This document shows, in pieces, positions 1 through 8,779 of a stretch of 64,000 bases of DNA; within the stretch, counting starts at the first letter, position 1; the number at the start of each line of letters is the position of its first letter. Below the pieces are notes generated by a model. The model was not told the origin of the DNA, made no database searches, and saw nothing but the letters and a program-made list of their open reading frames with translations. Source of the stretch: Dechloromonas hankyongensis (GTDB lineage: Bacteria > Pseudomonadota > Gammaproteobacteria > Burkholderiales > Rhodocyclaceae); the NCBI RefSeq assembly GCF_022012295.1, contig NZ_JAKLTN010000002.1, positions 186,001-250,000 of the forward strand. Direction: 5' to 3'. The translations under genes and the position numbers were made by a program.

Positions 1-1
1 C

Positions 2-1105
2 ACCATCGCCGTCGTGTCGACGACCCAGACGCCGACCGGCCAGATGGTGACCAACCGCCGCAACCATTTCCCGGCCATCAATGGCCTGGTCGCCGGCATC
101 AACCGGGTCAGCCGCGAAAGCGACAACGTCTTCCTCGACGGCCAGGCGATGGCCGAGGGCCTGTTCGGCGATGCCATGGCGACCAACAACTTCATGGTCG
201 GCGTTGCCTTCCAGGCCGGCACCATTCCGCTCAAGGCCGAATCGATCGAGCAGGCTATCCAGAATTCCGGCGTGGCGGTGGCAATGAGCCTGGCTGCCTT
301 CCGCTGGGGACGCATGGCGGTGGTCGACCGCGCCTTCGTCGAAGCCGAGATCGCCCAGCACAAGGCGGGCGGTTCGGTGATCAAGTTCCACAAGGCGCCG
401 CAACTCTCCGTCGCCACCCGCGCCATCGTCGACGCCATCGGCGCCCAGGGCGAGGTCAAGCGTCTGGCCGAGATTCGCGTGCCGGAACTGATCGCCTACC
501 AGGACGAAGACTACGCCAAGCGCTACGCCACCGTGATCCGCCGCGTCGTTGCCGCCGAACAGCGCATCGGTACCGACGGCAAGTTGGCCGCCGCGGCTGC
601 CCGCTACCTGTACAAACTGATGGCCTACAAGGACGAGTACGAAGTGGCCCGCCTGCATACCGATCCGGCCTTCCTGGCCGAACTCGACGCGCAGTTCCCG
701 CACGGCTACAGCGTCAAGTACAACCTGGCGCCGCCGTTGCTGGCCGAGCGCGATGCGCAGACCGGGCACCTGACCAAGAAGCAATACGGCGGCTGGATGT
801 TCAAGGCTTTCCAGAAGCTGGCCGGCTTCAAGGGCTTGCGCGGCGGGGCACTAGACCTGTTCGGCAAGACCGAGGAGCGTCGGATGGAGCGTCGCCTGGT
901 AGAGGACTACATCAAGACCCTGGACGAGATCGTCGCCAAGCTGACGCCGGCCAATCAGGCTGCCGCCGTCGCCTTGGCCAGCGTACCGGACGAGATTCGC
1001 GGCTACGGGCATGTGAAGGAAAAGAGCCTCGCGCTTGCCAAGACGCTGGAGGCAGCGCGGCACAAAGACTTCCTGACAGCCGAAGCCGGCCAGCAGGTCG
1101 CCTGA
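2..1105 (+). CDS. Indolepyruvate ferredoxin oxidoreductase family protein, C-terminal part (5' truncated)
   Basis: The reading frame is open from base 2, so the true start lies outside the window and about 368 C-terminal residues remain. The N-terminal part of the fragment (TQTPTGQMVT, then residues around FMVGVAFQAG and AFRWGRMAVV) resembles the gamma (2-oxoacid oxidoreductase) domain of fused indolepyruvate:ferredoxin oxidoreductases. The remainder matches the C-terminal DUF6537-type region of the long, about 1150-residue fused enzymes. These enzymes oxidatively decarboxylate aryl-pyruvates to aryl-acyl-CoA and reduce ferredoxin. The next gene, 17 bp downstream, is a [2Fe-2S] ferredoxin followed by catechol meta-cleavage genes, so it may belong to an aromatic-catabolic operon. 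Substrate is not readable from this fragment. Confidence 0.8.
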   Translation, partial: TIAVVSTTQTPTGQMVTNRRNHFPAINGLVAGINRVSRESDNVFLDGQAMAEGLFGDAMATNNFMVGVAFQAGTIPLKAESIEQAIQNSGVAVAMSLAAFRWGRMAVVDRAFVEAEIAQHKAGGSVIKFHKAPQLSVATRAIVDAIGAQGEVKRLAEIRVPELIAYQDEDYAKRYATVIRRVVAAEQRIGTDGKLAAAAARYLYKLMAYKDEYEVARLHTDPAFLAELDAQFPHGYSVKYNLAPPLLAERDAQTGHLTKKQYGGWMFKAFQKLAGFKGLRGGALDLFGKTEERRMERRLVEDYIKTLDEIVAKLTPANQAAAVALASVPDEIRGYGHVKEKSLALAKTLEAARHKDFLTAEAGQQVA

Positions 1106-1122
1106 AGCGGATAGCCGGCGCC

Positions 1123-1452
1123 ATGACCAGCACCTTCGAGATCACCCTGGAAGACACCGGCGAGCGCTATCGCTGCAAGCCGGACGAATCCCTGCTGGCC
1201 GGCATGGAGCGCCTCGGCAAGCGCGGCATTCCGGTTGGCTGCCGGGGCGGGGGTTGCGGCGTGTGCAAGGTCAGGGTGGTTGCTGGCAGTTATCGCAAGC
1301 GGGTGATGAGCCGGGCCTGCCTGTCGGTGGAAGAGGAAGCGGAAGGCGTCGTGCTGGCCTGCCGCGTGTGGCCGAGCAGCGACATGCGACTGCTGGTGCT
1401 GGGAAAGATGAAGCAAGGCGTCTGTGCGACGGGAAACCGGCGGCAGGCGTAG
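1123..1452 (+). CDS. Plant-type [2Fe-2S] ferredoxin (XylT/DmpQ-like)
   Basis: A 109-residue soluble ferredoxin. The chloroplast-type cluster ligands are present as C40-x4-C45-x2-C48 and C80 (GCRGGGCGVCKV and VLACRVWP). In meta-cleavage operons a ferredoxin of this size (XylT, DmpQ) sits directly before catechol 2,3-dioxygenase and re-reduces its active-site iron after oxidative inactivation. Here it lies 64 bp upstream of exactly such a dioxygenase, which supports the same job. It could instead serve the ferredoxin oxidoreductase encoded just upstream, although those enzymes normally use [4Fe-4S] ferredoxins. The ATG at 1123 has only a weak ribosome binding site. Confidence 0.85.
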   Translation: MTSTFEITLEDTGERYRCKPDESLLAGMERLGKRGIPVGCRGGGCGVCKVRVVAGSYRKRVMSRACLSVEEEAEGVVLACRVWPSSDMRLLVLGKMKQGVCATGNRRQA

Positions 1453-1516
1453 CAGCAACGAGATGCCCACGGGCATGGATTTACCGAGACAACAGAGAGA
1501 AACGAGGAGCAAACCA

Positions 1517-2446
1517 ATGGCAACAACTGGCGTAATGCGTCCCGGCCACGTTCAAGTACGCGTGCTGGACATCGAAGAGAGCATTCATTTCTACAAGAAT
1601 GTCCTGGGGCTGGTCGAAACCGGCCGCGATGCCGCCGGGCGCGTCTATTTCAAGGCCTGGGACGAACATGACCACAACAGCGTGATCCTGCGCCAGGCCG
1701 ACTCGGCCGGCATGGATTTCATGGGCTTCAAGGTGCGCGACAAGGCCACCCTGGACAAGCTCGATGCCGACCTGCAGGCCTATGGCGTCAAGACCGACCG
1801 CATCCCGGCCGGCGACATGCTGGAAACCGGCGAGCGCGTGCGCTTCGTCATCCCCAGCGGCCACGTCATGGAGCTGTACGCCGAGAAAACCTGCGTCGGC
1901 AACAGCCAGGACAACCTGAATCCGGACCCCTGGACGCCCGAGTCCGAACACGGCATCGCGCCGACCCGTTTCGACCATTGCCTGCTCTACGGTCCGGATA
2001 TCGAGAAGAACCTCGCCTTGTTCACCGAGGTGCTCGGCTTCTATCTCGTCGAGCAGGTCATGCTGCCGGACGGCAAGGACCAGCTGGCCATCTTCATCTC
2101 CTGCGGCCACAAGGCGCATGACCTGGCGTTTGTCCGCCATCCGGAGCCGAACAAGCTGCACCACATTTCCTTCCTGCTGCCGACCTGGGAAAAGGTGCTG
2201 CGCGCCGCCGACCTGATGTCGATGAACCGCGTGTCCATCGACATCGGCCCGACCCGCCACGGCATCACCCGCGGCCAGACGATCTACGCCTTCGACCCCT
2301 CGGGCAACCGCTTCGAGACCTTTGCTCAGGGCTACGAAACCTACCCGGATTACCCGGTCAAGACCTGGTCCTTCGAGGAAGTCGGCACCGGCATCTTCTA
2401 TCACGACCGCGTGCTCAACGAGCGTTTCCTGAGCGTCGTGACCTGA
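1517..2446 (+). CDS. xylE: Catechol 2,3-dioxygenase (extradiol, meta-cleavage)
   Basis: 309 residues, the usual size for two-domain type I extradiol dioxygenases. It opens catechol to 2-hydroxymuconic semialdehyde using Fe(II) and O2. The metal triad is visible as H154 (FDHCLLYG), H216 (LHHISFLLPT) and E267 (NRFETFAQGY), in the same contexts as XylE of Pseudomonas. The two vicinal-oxygen-chelate halves are roughly residues 8-125 and 150-270. The frame is open from 1424, but the ATG at 1517 is chosen because a GAGGAG ribosome binding site precedes it and homologues start with MxxxGVMRPGHV-like sequence. It lies between its reactivating ferredoxin and the semialdehyde dehydrogenase. Confidence 0.96.
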   Translation: MATTGVMRPGHVQVRVLDIEESIHFYKNVLGLVETGRDAAGRVYFKAWDEHDHNSVILRQADSAGMDFMGFKVRDKATLDKLDADLQAYGVKTDRIPAGDMLETGERVRFVIPSGHVMELYAEKTCVGNSQDNLNPDPWTPESEHGIAPTRFDHCLLYGPDIEKNLALFTEVLGFYLVEQVMLPDGKDQLAIFISCGHKAHDLAFVRHPEPNKLHHISFLLPTWEKVLRAADLMSMNRVSIDIGPTRHGITRGQTIYAFDPSGNRFETFAQGYETYPDYPVKTWSFEEVGTGIFYHDRVLNERFLSVVT

Positions 2447-2501
2447 TCCGCCGCGCACTGCGCAGACCTACCGGACAACAGCCCCAACAAAGGACAACAA
2501 A

Positions 2502-3962
2502 ATGCTTCAAGACAAGATACTCAATTTCATCAACGGCGAATTCGTCTCGACCAACAAGTGGTTCGAGAACCGCACGCCGATTTCCAATGCCGTGATCGGC
2601 CAAGTAGCCGAAGCCGGCAAGGCCGAAGTCGACGCTGCCGTCGCCGCCGCCCAGGCTGCATTGAAAGGTCCGTGGGGCAAGATGACCCTGGCCAAGCGCG
2701 TCGAACTGCTCGAAGCCCTGGTCGCCGAAATCAACAACCGCTTCGACGAATTCCTCGAAGCCGAATGTGCCGACACCGGCAAGCCGAAGAGCCTGGCCTC
2801 GCACATCGACATCCCGCGCGGCGCTGCTAACTTCAAGGTCTTCGCCGATGTGATCAAGAACGTGCCGGGCGAGTTTTTCGACATGGCCACCCCGGACGGC
2901 AGCACCGCCATCAACTACACCTACCGTTCGCCGGTCGGCGTGGTCGGCGTCATCTGCCCGTGGAACCTGCCGCTGTTGCTCATGACCTGGAAGGTCGGCC
3001 CGGCACTGGCCTGCGGCAACACCGTGGTCGTCAAGCCGTCCGAGGAAACGCCGCGCACCGCCGCACTGCTCGGCGAAGTCATGAACAAGGTCGGCATTCC
3101 CAAGGGCGTCTATAACGTCGTGCATGGTTTCGGCCCGAACTCGGCCGGTGAATTCCTGACCACCCATCCGGACGTCGACGCCATCACCTTCACCGGCGAA
3201 ACGCGCACCGGCGAAATCATCAACCGCGCCGCCTCGGTCGGTTCGCGCCCGGTGTCGCTGGAAATGGGCGGCAAGAACGCCGCCATCGTCTTTGCCGACT
3301 GCGATTTCGACGCTGCCATCGAAGGCACGCTGCGTTCCGCCTTCGCCAATTGCGGCCAGGTTTGCCTGGGCACCGAGCGCGTCTATGTCGAGCGTCCGAT
3401 TTTCGAGAAGTTCGTCGCCGCCATGAAGGCCGGTGCCGAGAAGCTCAAGATCGGCGTCCCGAACGATCTGGCTACCGGCATGGGGCCGCTGATCAGCAAG
3501 GAGCACCAGAACAAGGTGTTGTCCTACTTCCAGATCGCCAAGGAAGAGGGCGCCACCATCGTCACCGGCGGCGGCGTGCCCGACATGCCGGGCGAGCTGC
3601 AGGACGGTTGCTGGGTGCAGCCGACCATCTGGACCGGCCTGCCGGAGACCGCCCGCGTCATCAAGGAAGAAATCTTCGGGCCGTGCTGCCACATCGCGCC
3701 GTTCGATAGCGAAGAGGAAGTGCTCAAGAAGGCCAACGACAACATCTACGGCTTGGCTACCGCGATCTGGACCAAGGACGTGTCGCGCGCCAACCGCGTC
3801 GCCCAGCAGATGGAAGTCGGCATCGCCTGGGTCAACAGCTGGTTCCTGCGCGACCTGCGCACGGCCTTCGGTGGCGCCAAGCAGTCCGGCATCGGCCGCG
3901 AAGGCGGCGTGCATTCGCTCGAGTTCTACACCGAGCTGAAGAACATCTGCATCAAGTTGTAA
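2502..3962 (+). CDS. xylG: 2-hydroxymuconic semialdehyde dehydrogenase
   Basis: 486 residues, a full-length aldehyde dehydrogenase of the DmpC/XylG type. It oxidises the ring-cleavage product 2-hydroxymuconic semialdehyde to 4-oxalocrotonate (2-hydroxymuconate) with NAD+. Catalytic residues are seen: N155 in PWNLP, E254 in LEMGGKNAA and C288 in NCGQVCLG. It follows the dioxygenase by 55 bp and precedes the hydratase and decarboxylase. This is the dehydrogenase branch, used for catechol and 4-substituted catechols. No hydrolase (DmpD/XylF) for the other branch occurs in the window, though it could lie upstream. Confidence 0.95.
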   Translation: MLQDKILNFINGEFVSTNKWFENRTPISNAVIGQVAEAGKAEVDAAVAAAQAALKGPWGKMTLAKRVELLEALVAEINNRFDEFLEAECADTGKPKSLASHIDIPRGAANFKVFADVIKNVPGEFFDMATPDGSTAINYTYRSPVGVVGVICPWNLPLLLMTWKVGPALACGNTVVVKPSEETPRTAALLGEVMNKVGIPKGVYNVVHGFGPNSAGEFLTTHPDVDAITFTGETRTGEIINRAASVGSRPVSLEMGGKNAAIVFADCDFDAAIEGTLRSAFANCGQVCLGTERVYVERPIFEKFVAAMKAGAEKLKIGVPNDLATGMGPLISKEHQNKVLSYFQIAKEEGATIVTGGGVPDMPGELQDGCWVQPTIWTGLPETARVIKEEIFGPCCHIAPFDSEEEVLKKANDNIYGLATAIWTKDVSRANRVAQQMEVGIAWVNSWFLRDLRTAFGGAKQSGIGREGGVHSLEFYTELKNICIKL

Positions 3963-3990
3963 GCCAGCCAACCACAACCGGAAAACAACA

Positions 3991-4773
3991 ATGGACCAAC
4001 ACACAATAGAGAAACTGGGCGACACGCTGTACGAAGCGCTGGTCGCCCGCCAGCCGGTGGCACCGCTGACCGCCAGCCACCCGGACATGACCATCGAGGA
4101 CGCCTACCACGTCCAGCAGCACATGATTTCGCGCCGCCTGGCGAACGGTGAGCGGGTCGTCGGCAAGAAGATCGGCGTCACCAGCAAGGCGGTGATGAAC
4201 ATGCTCGGCGTGCATCAGCCGGACTTCGGCTACCTGCTGGACGGCATGGTGTACAACGAAGGCGAATCCATCGAGATGGCCGACCTGATCCAGCCCAAGG
4301 CCGAGGGCGAAATCGCCTTCCTGCTCAAGAAGGACCTGCAGGGCCCGGGCGTTACGGCAGCCGATGTGCTGGCCGCCACCGAAGGTGTCATGGCCTGCTT
4401 CGAAATCGTCGATTCACGCATCGAGAACTGGAAAATCAAGATCCAGGACACGGTGGCCGACAACGCCTCGTGCGGCGTCTTCGTCCTCGGCGACCAGCTG
4501 GTCGACATCGCAGACGTCGATCTCGCCCTGTGCGGCATGGTGCTGGAGAAGAACGGCGAGATCGTCGTCACCGGCGCCGGCGCCGCGACCATGGCCCACC
4601 CGGTGAATGCCATGGTGTGGCTGGCCAACACCCTCGGCAAGCTCGGCATCGCCCTCAAGGCGGGCGACATCGTGCTGTCCGGCGCCATGGGCGCCATGGT
4701 CCCGGTGGTCAAGGGCGACAACCTGCGCATGACCATCGGCGGCATCGGCGGCTGTTCCGTCCGCTTCGTCTAA
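3991..4773 (+). CDS. dmpE: 2-oxopent-4-enoate (2-hydroxypenta-2,4-dienoate) hydratase
   Basis: 260 residues, similar throughout to DmpE/XylJ/MhpD hydratases, which add water to 2-hydroxypenta-2,4-dienoate to give 4-hydroxy-2-oxovalerate. The Mg2+-binding acids of the family are present as E105 and E107 (KAEGEIAF) and E138 (CFEIVDSRI). It is a paralogue of the next gene, but phrases such as VGKKIGVTSKAVMNMLGVHQPDFG assign it to the hydratase rather than the decarboxylase. DmpE is known to form a complex with the decarboxylase DmpH, which fits the 15-bp spacing. The aldolase and acetaldehyde dehydrogenase that should follow in the pathway are not in this window. Confidence 0.93.
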   Translation: MDQHTIEKLGDTLYEALVARQPVAPLTASHPDMTIEDAYHVQQHMISRRLANGERVVGKKIGVTSKAVMNMLGVHQPDFGYLLDGMVYNEGESIEMADLIQPKAEGEIAFLLKKDLQGPGVTAADVLAATEGVMACFEIVDSRIENWKIKIQDTVADNASCGVFVLGDQLVDIADVDLALCGMVLEKNGEIVVTGAGAATMAHPVNAMVWLANTLGKLGIALKAGDIVLSGAMGAMVPVVKGDNLRMTIGGIGGCSVRFV

Positions 4774-4788
4774 TTACAAGGATTCCCC

Positions 4789-5577
4789 ATGAACCTCAAT
4801 CAGAACACCATTGCTGGCCTGGCCGAGCTGCTCGAAACTGCCGAATTGCAGGCGCACGAAGTCGTCAAGATCACCGAAGCCTATCCCGAAATGGATTGGG
4901 ACGATGCCTACGCCATCCAGAACGAAATCCTGCGCCGCAAGCTGGCGCGCGGGGCCAAGGTTGTCGGCCTCAAGGCCGGCCTGACCTCGCACGGCAAGAT
5001 GAAGCAGATGGGCGTCAGCACCCCGGTCTTCGGCTGGCTGGTGGACTACTTCAGTGTCGCCGACGGCGGCGAAATCAAGCACAGCGAGCTGATCCACCCC
5101 AAGGTCGAGCCGGAAATCGTCTTCGTCACCAAGAAGGCGCTCAAGGGGCCGGGCTGCCACATCGGCGCCGTGCTCGCCGCCACCGACTTCGTGATGCCCG
5201 GCATCGAGATCATCGATTCCCGCTACAAGGACTTCAAGTTCGACCTGAAGAGCGTCATCGCCGACAACTGCTCGTCGACGCGCTTCGTGCTCGGCGGCCA
5301 GGCCACGCCGGTTGCCGGTCTCGACCTGCGCACTCTGGGCGTGGTCATGGAGAAGAACGGCGAGCCGGTCGCCATCGGCGCCGGTGCTGCCGTCCTCGGC
5401 CATCCGGCTGCTGCCATCGCGGCGCTGGCCAACCACCTCGGCGCTCGCGGCGAGGAGATTCCGGCCGGCACGATGATCCTCTCCGGTGGCGTCACCGAAG
5501 CGGTCGCCGTCGAACCAGGCGACCACGTCACGCTGCGCATCCAGTCGCTGGGCAGCGTCAGCACCCGTTTCATCTGA
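4789..5577 (+). CDS. dmpH: 4-oxalocrotonate decarboxylase
   Basis: 262 residues, similar to DmpH/XylI. It decarboxylates 2-oxo-3-hexenedioate (from 4-oxalocrotonate after tautomerisation) to 2-hydroxypenta-2,4-dienoate, the substrate of the preceding hydratase. Metal ligands of the shared hydratase/decarboxylase fold are visible as E107, E109 (HPKVEPEIVF) and E140 (PGIEIIDSRY). DmpH-specific phrases include ELQAHEVVKIT near residues 19-29 and LKAGLTSHGKMKQMGV. The 4-oxalocrotonate tautomerase that usually accompanies it (about 62 residues) was looked for and not found between 1 and 10300. Start ATG follows an AAGGA ribosome binding site. Confidence 0.93.
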   Translation: MNLNQNTIAGLAELLETAELQAHEVVKITEAYPEMDWDDAYAIQNEILRRKLARGAKVVGLKAGLTSHGKMKQMGVSTPVFGWLVDYFSVADGGEIKHSELIHPKVEPEIVFVTKKALKGPGCHIGAVLAATDFVMPGIEIIDSRYKDFKFDLKSVIADNCSSTRFVLGGQATPVAGLDLRTLGVVMEKNGEPVAIGAGAAVLGHPAAAIAALANHLGARGEEIPAGTMILSGGVTEAVAVEPGDHVTLRIQSLGSVSTRFI

Positions 5578-5693
5578 GCAAGGCAGGACTGGCGGGGTTT
5601 CCTCTAGTAACCGGAAATCTCGCCGGATTTTCAAAACACGTGATTTCAAAAACGACGTTCATCGCTTTCATACCCACTAGAGGAAGAGACAAA

Positions 5694-6866
5694 ATGGCAA
5701 CCACGTTCAAGCACATCCGCAACATCGCACTCGCCACAGCCTTTGCCACCGCCGGCCTGACCGGCGCGCAGGCCGCTGACAAGATCAAGGTCGGCTTCAT
5801 GCTGCCTTACACCGGCACCTACGCCTCGCTCGGCAACGCCATCACCAACGGTTTCAAGCAATACGTCGCCGAAAACGGCGGCAAGCTGGGCGGGCGCGAG
5901 ATCGAGTACTACACCGTCGATGACGAATCCGATCCGGCCAAGGCCACCGAAAACGCCAACAAGCTGGTCAAGCGCGACAAGGTAGACCTGCTGGTCGGCA
6001 CCGTGCACTCCGGCGTCGCCCTGGCCATGGCCAAGGTCGCCCGCGAGAACAAGACCCTGCTCATCGTACCGAACGCCGGTGCTGACGAAATCACCGGCCC
6101 CCTCTGTGCGCCGAACGTCTTCCGCTCCTCCTTCTCGGCCTGGCAGCCGTCCTACGCCATGGGCGAGGTGATGGCCAAGAAGGGCATCAAGAAGGTCGTC
6201 ACCGTGACCTGGAAATACTCCTTCGGCCTGCAGTCGGTCGACGGCTTCAAGGAAGCCTTCGCCAAGGCCGGCGGCAAGGTGGAAAAGGACATGACGCTAC
6301 CCTTCCCGAACGTCGAGTTCCAGCCTTTCCTCACCGAAATCGCCTCGATCAAGCCGGATGCAGTCTTCGTCTTCTTCGCCGGCGCCGGTGCCGCCAAGTT
6401 CGTCAAGGATTACGCCGCGGCCGGCCTGAACAAGACCATTCCGCTCTACGGCCCGGGCTTCCTGACCGATGGCAACCTCGATGCCATGGGCGACGCCGGC
6501 AAGGGCGTGCAGACCACGCTGCACTACGCCGACAGCCTGGACAACAAGAAGGACCAGGCCTTCCGCCTGGCCTACGTCAAGGCCTACAAGTCGCAGCCGG
6601 ACGTCTATGCCGTCCAGGGCTACGACGCCGCCCAGCTCTACCAGGCCGGCCTCAATGCCGCCGGTGGCGATGCTAGCAAGCAGGATGTCGTGATCAAGGG
6701 CATGGAAGCCGCCAAGATTGATAGCCCGCGCGGCGCTTTCACCTTGTCCAAGGCGCACAACCCGGTTCAGGACATCTACCTGCGCGAAGTGCAGGGCGGT
6801 CAGAACAAGGTGGTCAGCACGCCCGTCAAGGGCCTCGCTGATCCGGCCCGCGGCTGCAAGCTCTAA
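5694..6866 (+). CDS. ABC transporter substrate-binding protein, branched-chain amino acid/aromatic type
   Basis: 390 residues with a Sec signal peptide ending near residue 28 (GAQAADKIKVGF). The periplasmic-binding fold of the LivK/type-1 peripheral family starts with KVGFMLPYTGTYASLGNAITNG. The ATG at 5694 follows an AGAGGAAGAG ribosome binding site; the frame is open upstream, but that part lies over the decarboxylase gene. Because it sits directly behind meta-cleavage genes and in front of LivH, LivM, LivG and LivF homologues, it probably delivers an aromatic acid or a ring-cleavage-related compound rather than leucine. This is inference from context: relatives in aromatic clusters bind benzoate-like ligands, and the ligand cannot be read here. 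Confidence 0.9.
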   Translation: MATTFKHIRNIALATAFATAGLTGAQAADKIKVGFMLPYTGTYASLGNAITNGFKQYVAENGGKLGGREIEYYTVDDESDPAKATENANKLVKRDKVDLLVGTVHSGVALAMAKVARENKTLLIVPNAGADEITGPLCAPNVFRSSFSAWQPSYAMGEVMAKKGIKKVVTVTWKYSFGLQSVDGFKEAFAKAGGKVEKDMTLPFPNVEFQPFLTEIASIKPDAVFVFFAGAGAAKFVKDYAAAGLNKTIPLYGPGFLTDGNLDAMGDAGKGVQTTLHYADSLDNKKDQAFRLAYVKAYKSQPDVYAVQGYDAAQLYQAGLNAAGGDASKQDVVIKGMEAAKIDSPRGAFTLSKAHNPVQDIYLREVQGGQNKVVSTPVKGLADPARGCKL

Positions 6867-6904
6867 GCCACAGACGCCTTTTTCCCTCCTTGGTATTTAG
6901 CAGT

Positions 6905-6926
6905 CCGGCAGGCTCATGCCTGCCGG
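6905..6926 (+). repeat. Perfect 9-bp stem-loop between binding-protein and permease genes
   Basis: Arms CCGGCAGGC (6905-6913) and GCCTGCCGG (6918-6926) flank the loop TCAT. No T-run follows, so it is not a classical terminator. Its position, 38 bp after the binding-protein stop and 13 bp before livH, is typical of an RNA-stabilising or partially terminating hairpin that leaves the binding protein more abundant than the membrane components. This role is inferred. Confidence 0.6.
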
Positions 6927-6939
6927 TCAGGGGACTCTC

Positions 6940-7806
6940 ATGGATTTCGCTTCTTTCCTGATCCAGACGCTGAACTCGCTGCAGTACGGTTTGCTCCTTT
7001 TCCTGGTGGCAAGCGGTCTGACGCTGGTGTTCGGCATCATGGGCATCATCAATCTGGCGCACGGCAGTTTCTACATGATCGGCGCCTACCTGGCCTTCGT
7101 GCTGACCAGTGCCACGGGTAGCCTGTTCATGGCCATCCTGCTGGGCATTCCGCTGGCCCTGATCTTCGGCGCCTTGCTCGAATTGGCGCTGTTTTCGTAT
7201 CTCTACAAGCGCGACCACCTCGAACAGGTCTTGCTGACCTACGGCCTGATCCTGATTTTCGAGGAGGTGCGTAGCCTGCTGGTCGGCGACGAGGTGCATG
7301 GTGTCGATATTCCGGCCATCTTCAGCGCCTCGATTCCGCTCTCCGACGTGCTGAGCTACCCGGTCTACCGCCTGGTCATCTCGGCGGTCTGCATCGTGCT
7401 CGCCATTGCGCTGTATTTCCTGATCCAGCGCACCCGCCTCGGCATGATGATCCGCGCCGGCAACCACGACCGGACCATGGTCGAGGCGCTGGGCATCAAC
7501 ATCAACATGATCTATCGCGTCGTCTTCGCCCTCGGTGTCGCCCTGGCGGCACTGGCCGGGATGATGGCGTCGCCGATATCGTCGGTCTTCCCGAACATGG
7601 GCAGCCATGTGCTGATCATTTCCTTCGTGGTTGTCGTCATCGGCGGCATCGGGTCGGTGTGGGGCGCGCTCGCCGCCGCGCTGATCGTCGGTTTCGCCGA
7701 CACCTTCGGCAAGGTTCTGCTGCCGGAAATCTCCGGGATGATCGTCTATCTGGTCATGGCCGTCGTCCTGCTCTGGCGCCCCGAAGGCATCTTCAAGAAA
7801 GGCTGA
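6940..7806 (+). CDS. livH: ABC transporter permease, LivH type
   Basis: 288 residues, highly hydrophobic, with about eight predicted membrane segments and the LivH signature GLTLVFGIMGIINLAHGSFYMIGAY near residues 26-50. It forms the inner-membrane channel with LivM. The frame is open from 6916, but that start would lie inside the upstream hairpin, so the ATG at 6940 (MDFASFLIQ) behind an AGGGGA sequence is preferred. It is part of a five-gene importer operon; the next permease starts 4 bp after its stop. Confidence 0.92.
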   Translation: MDFASFLIQTLNSLQYGLLLFLVASGLTLVFGIMGIINLAHGSFYMIGAYLAFVLTSATGSLFMAILLGIPLALIFGALLELALFSYLYKRDHLEQVLLTYGLILIFEEVRSLLVGDEVHGVDIPAIFSASIPLSDVLSYPVYRLVISAVCIVLAIALYFLIQRTRLGMMIRAGNHDRTMVEALGININMIYRVVFALGVALAALAGMMASPISSVFPNMGSHVLIISFVVVVIGGIGSVWGALAAALIVGFADTFGKVLLPEISGMIVYLVMAVVLLWRPEGIFKKG

Positions 7807-7810
7807 GAAA

Positions 7811-8779
7811 ATGAACAACACACTTTCTCTCGTGCTCAAGCTGGTGGCGCTGGCGATCATCGCCTGTGTTCCGCTGACCGGCGAATCCTTCTACATCGAA
7901 CTGATCGCCAAGATGCTGGTGCTGTCCATCTTCGCGATGAGCCTCGACCTGCTGATCGGCTTCACCGGCCTGGTCAGCTTTGGCCACGCCGCCTACTTCG
8001 GCGTCGCAGCCTATGCCGTGGCGCTGCTCAGCCCGAAATACGAGGCGGCCAGCCTGTGGTATGTGCTGCCGGCCTCGGTGGGTCTGTCGGCTCTGGTCGC
8101 CCTGGTCGTCGGCCTGTTCGTGCTGCGCACCAAGGGCATCTACTTCATCATGGTCACCCTGGCTTTCGCGCAGCTGGCGTTCTTCGTCTTCCACGACACC
8201 CCACTTGGCGGCGGTTCGGACGGCATCTACCTGAACGTCAAGCCGTCGGCCGCCATCGGCAGCTGGATGCCCTTCGACCTCGACAACGGCACGCACCTCT
8301 ACTACTTCATCCTGGCCATGCTGGTTCTGGTCTACCTGTTCCTCGGCCGGGTGTTGCAGTCGCCGTTCGGTCGGGCGCTGGTCGGCATCAAGAGCAACGA
8401 GCACCGCATGCAGTCGATGGGCTATATCACCTTCCGCTACAAGCTGGCCGCCTTCGCGCTGGCCGGTGGCCTCGGTGGCATCGCCGGTTTCCTGTATTCG
8501 GTGGTCTTCGGCTTTGTGACGCCCGAGCTGCTGTCCTGGCACCAGTCCGGCAACGTCCTGCTGATGGTCATCCTTGGCGGTATGGGCAATCTGGTCGGCG
8601 CCATCGCCGGAGCCTTCTTCTTCACCGGCATGCAGGAAGTCTTCGCCACTTGGACCAAGCACTGGCAACTGGCGATGGGCACCATGATCGTTCTCGCCGT
8701 GCTGTTCCTGCCCGGTGGCCTGGCCGCCATTCCGGGGCGTATCAAGCGTTCGTTGCAGGGAGGAGGTTCCAATGACTGA
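7811..8779 (+). CDS. livM: ABC transporter permease, LivM type
   Basis: 322 residues with roughly nine to ten hydrophobic segments. The LivM hallmark is present (SLDLLIGFTGLVSFGHAAYFGVAAY, residues about 42-66), as is the EAA-like cytoplasmic loop around ALVGIKSNEHRMQSMGY. It partners LivH in the inner membrane. Its last codons overlap the start of livG by 8 bp, implying translational coupling. Confidence 0.92.
   Translation: MNNTLSLVLKLVALAIIACVPLTGESFYIELIAKMLVLSIFAMSLDLLIGFTGLVSFGHAAYFGVAAYAVALLSPKYEAASLWYVLPASVGLSALVALVVGLFVLRTKGIYFIMVTLAFAQLAFFVFHDTPLGGGSDGIYLNVKPSAAIGSWMPFDLDNGTHLYYFILAMLVLVYLFLGRVLQSPFGRALVGIKSNEHRMQSMGYITFRYKLAAFALAGGLGGIAGFLYSVVFGFVTPELLSWHQSGNVLLMVILGGMGNLVGAIAGAFFFTGMQEVFATWTKHWQLAMGTMIVLAVLFLPGGLAAIPGRIKRSLQGGGSND

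Noticed and set aside
2415..4094. 559-codon minus-strand frame
   Set aside because: Antisense to the semialdehyde dehydrogenase; a mirror of its codon bias.
4470..5693. Upstream extension of the substrate-binding protein frame
   Set aside because: This part overlaps the hydratase and decarboxylase genes out of frame; the signal peptide and ribosome binding site fix the start at 5694.
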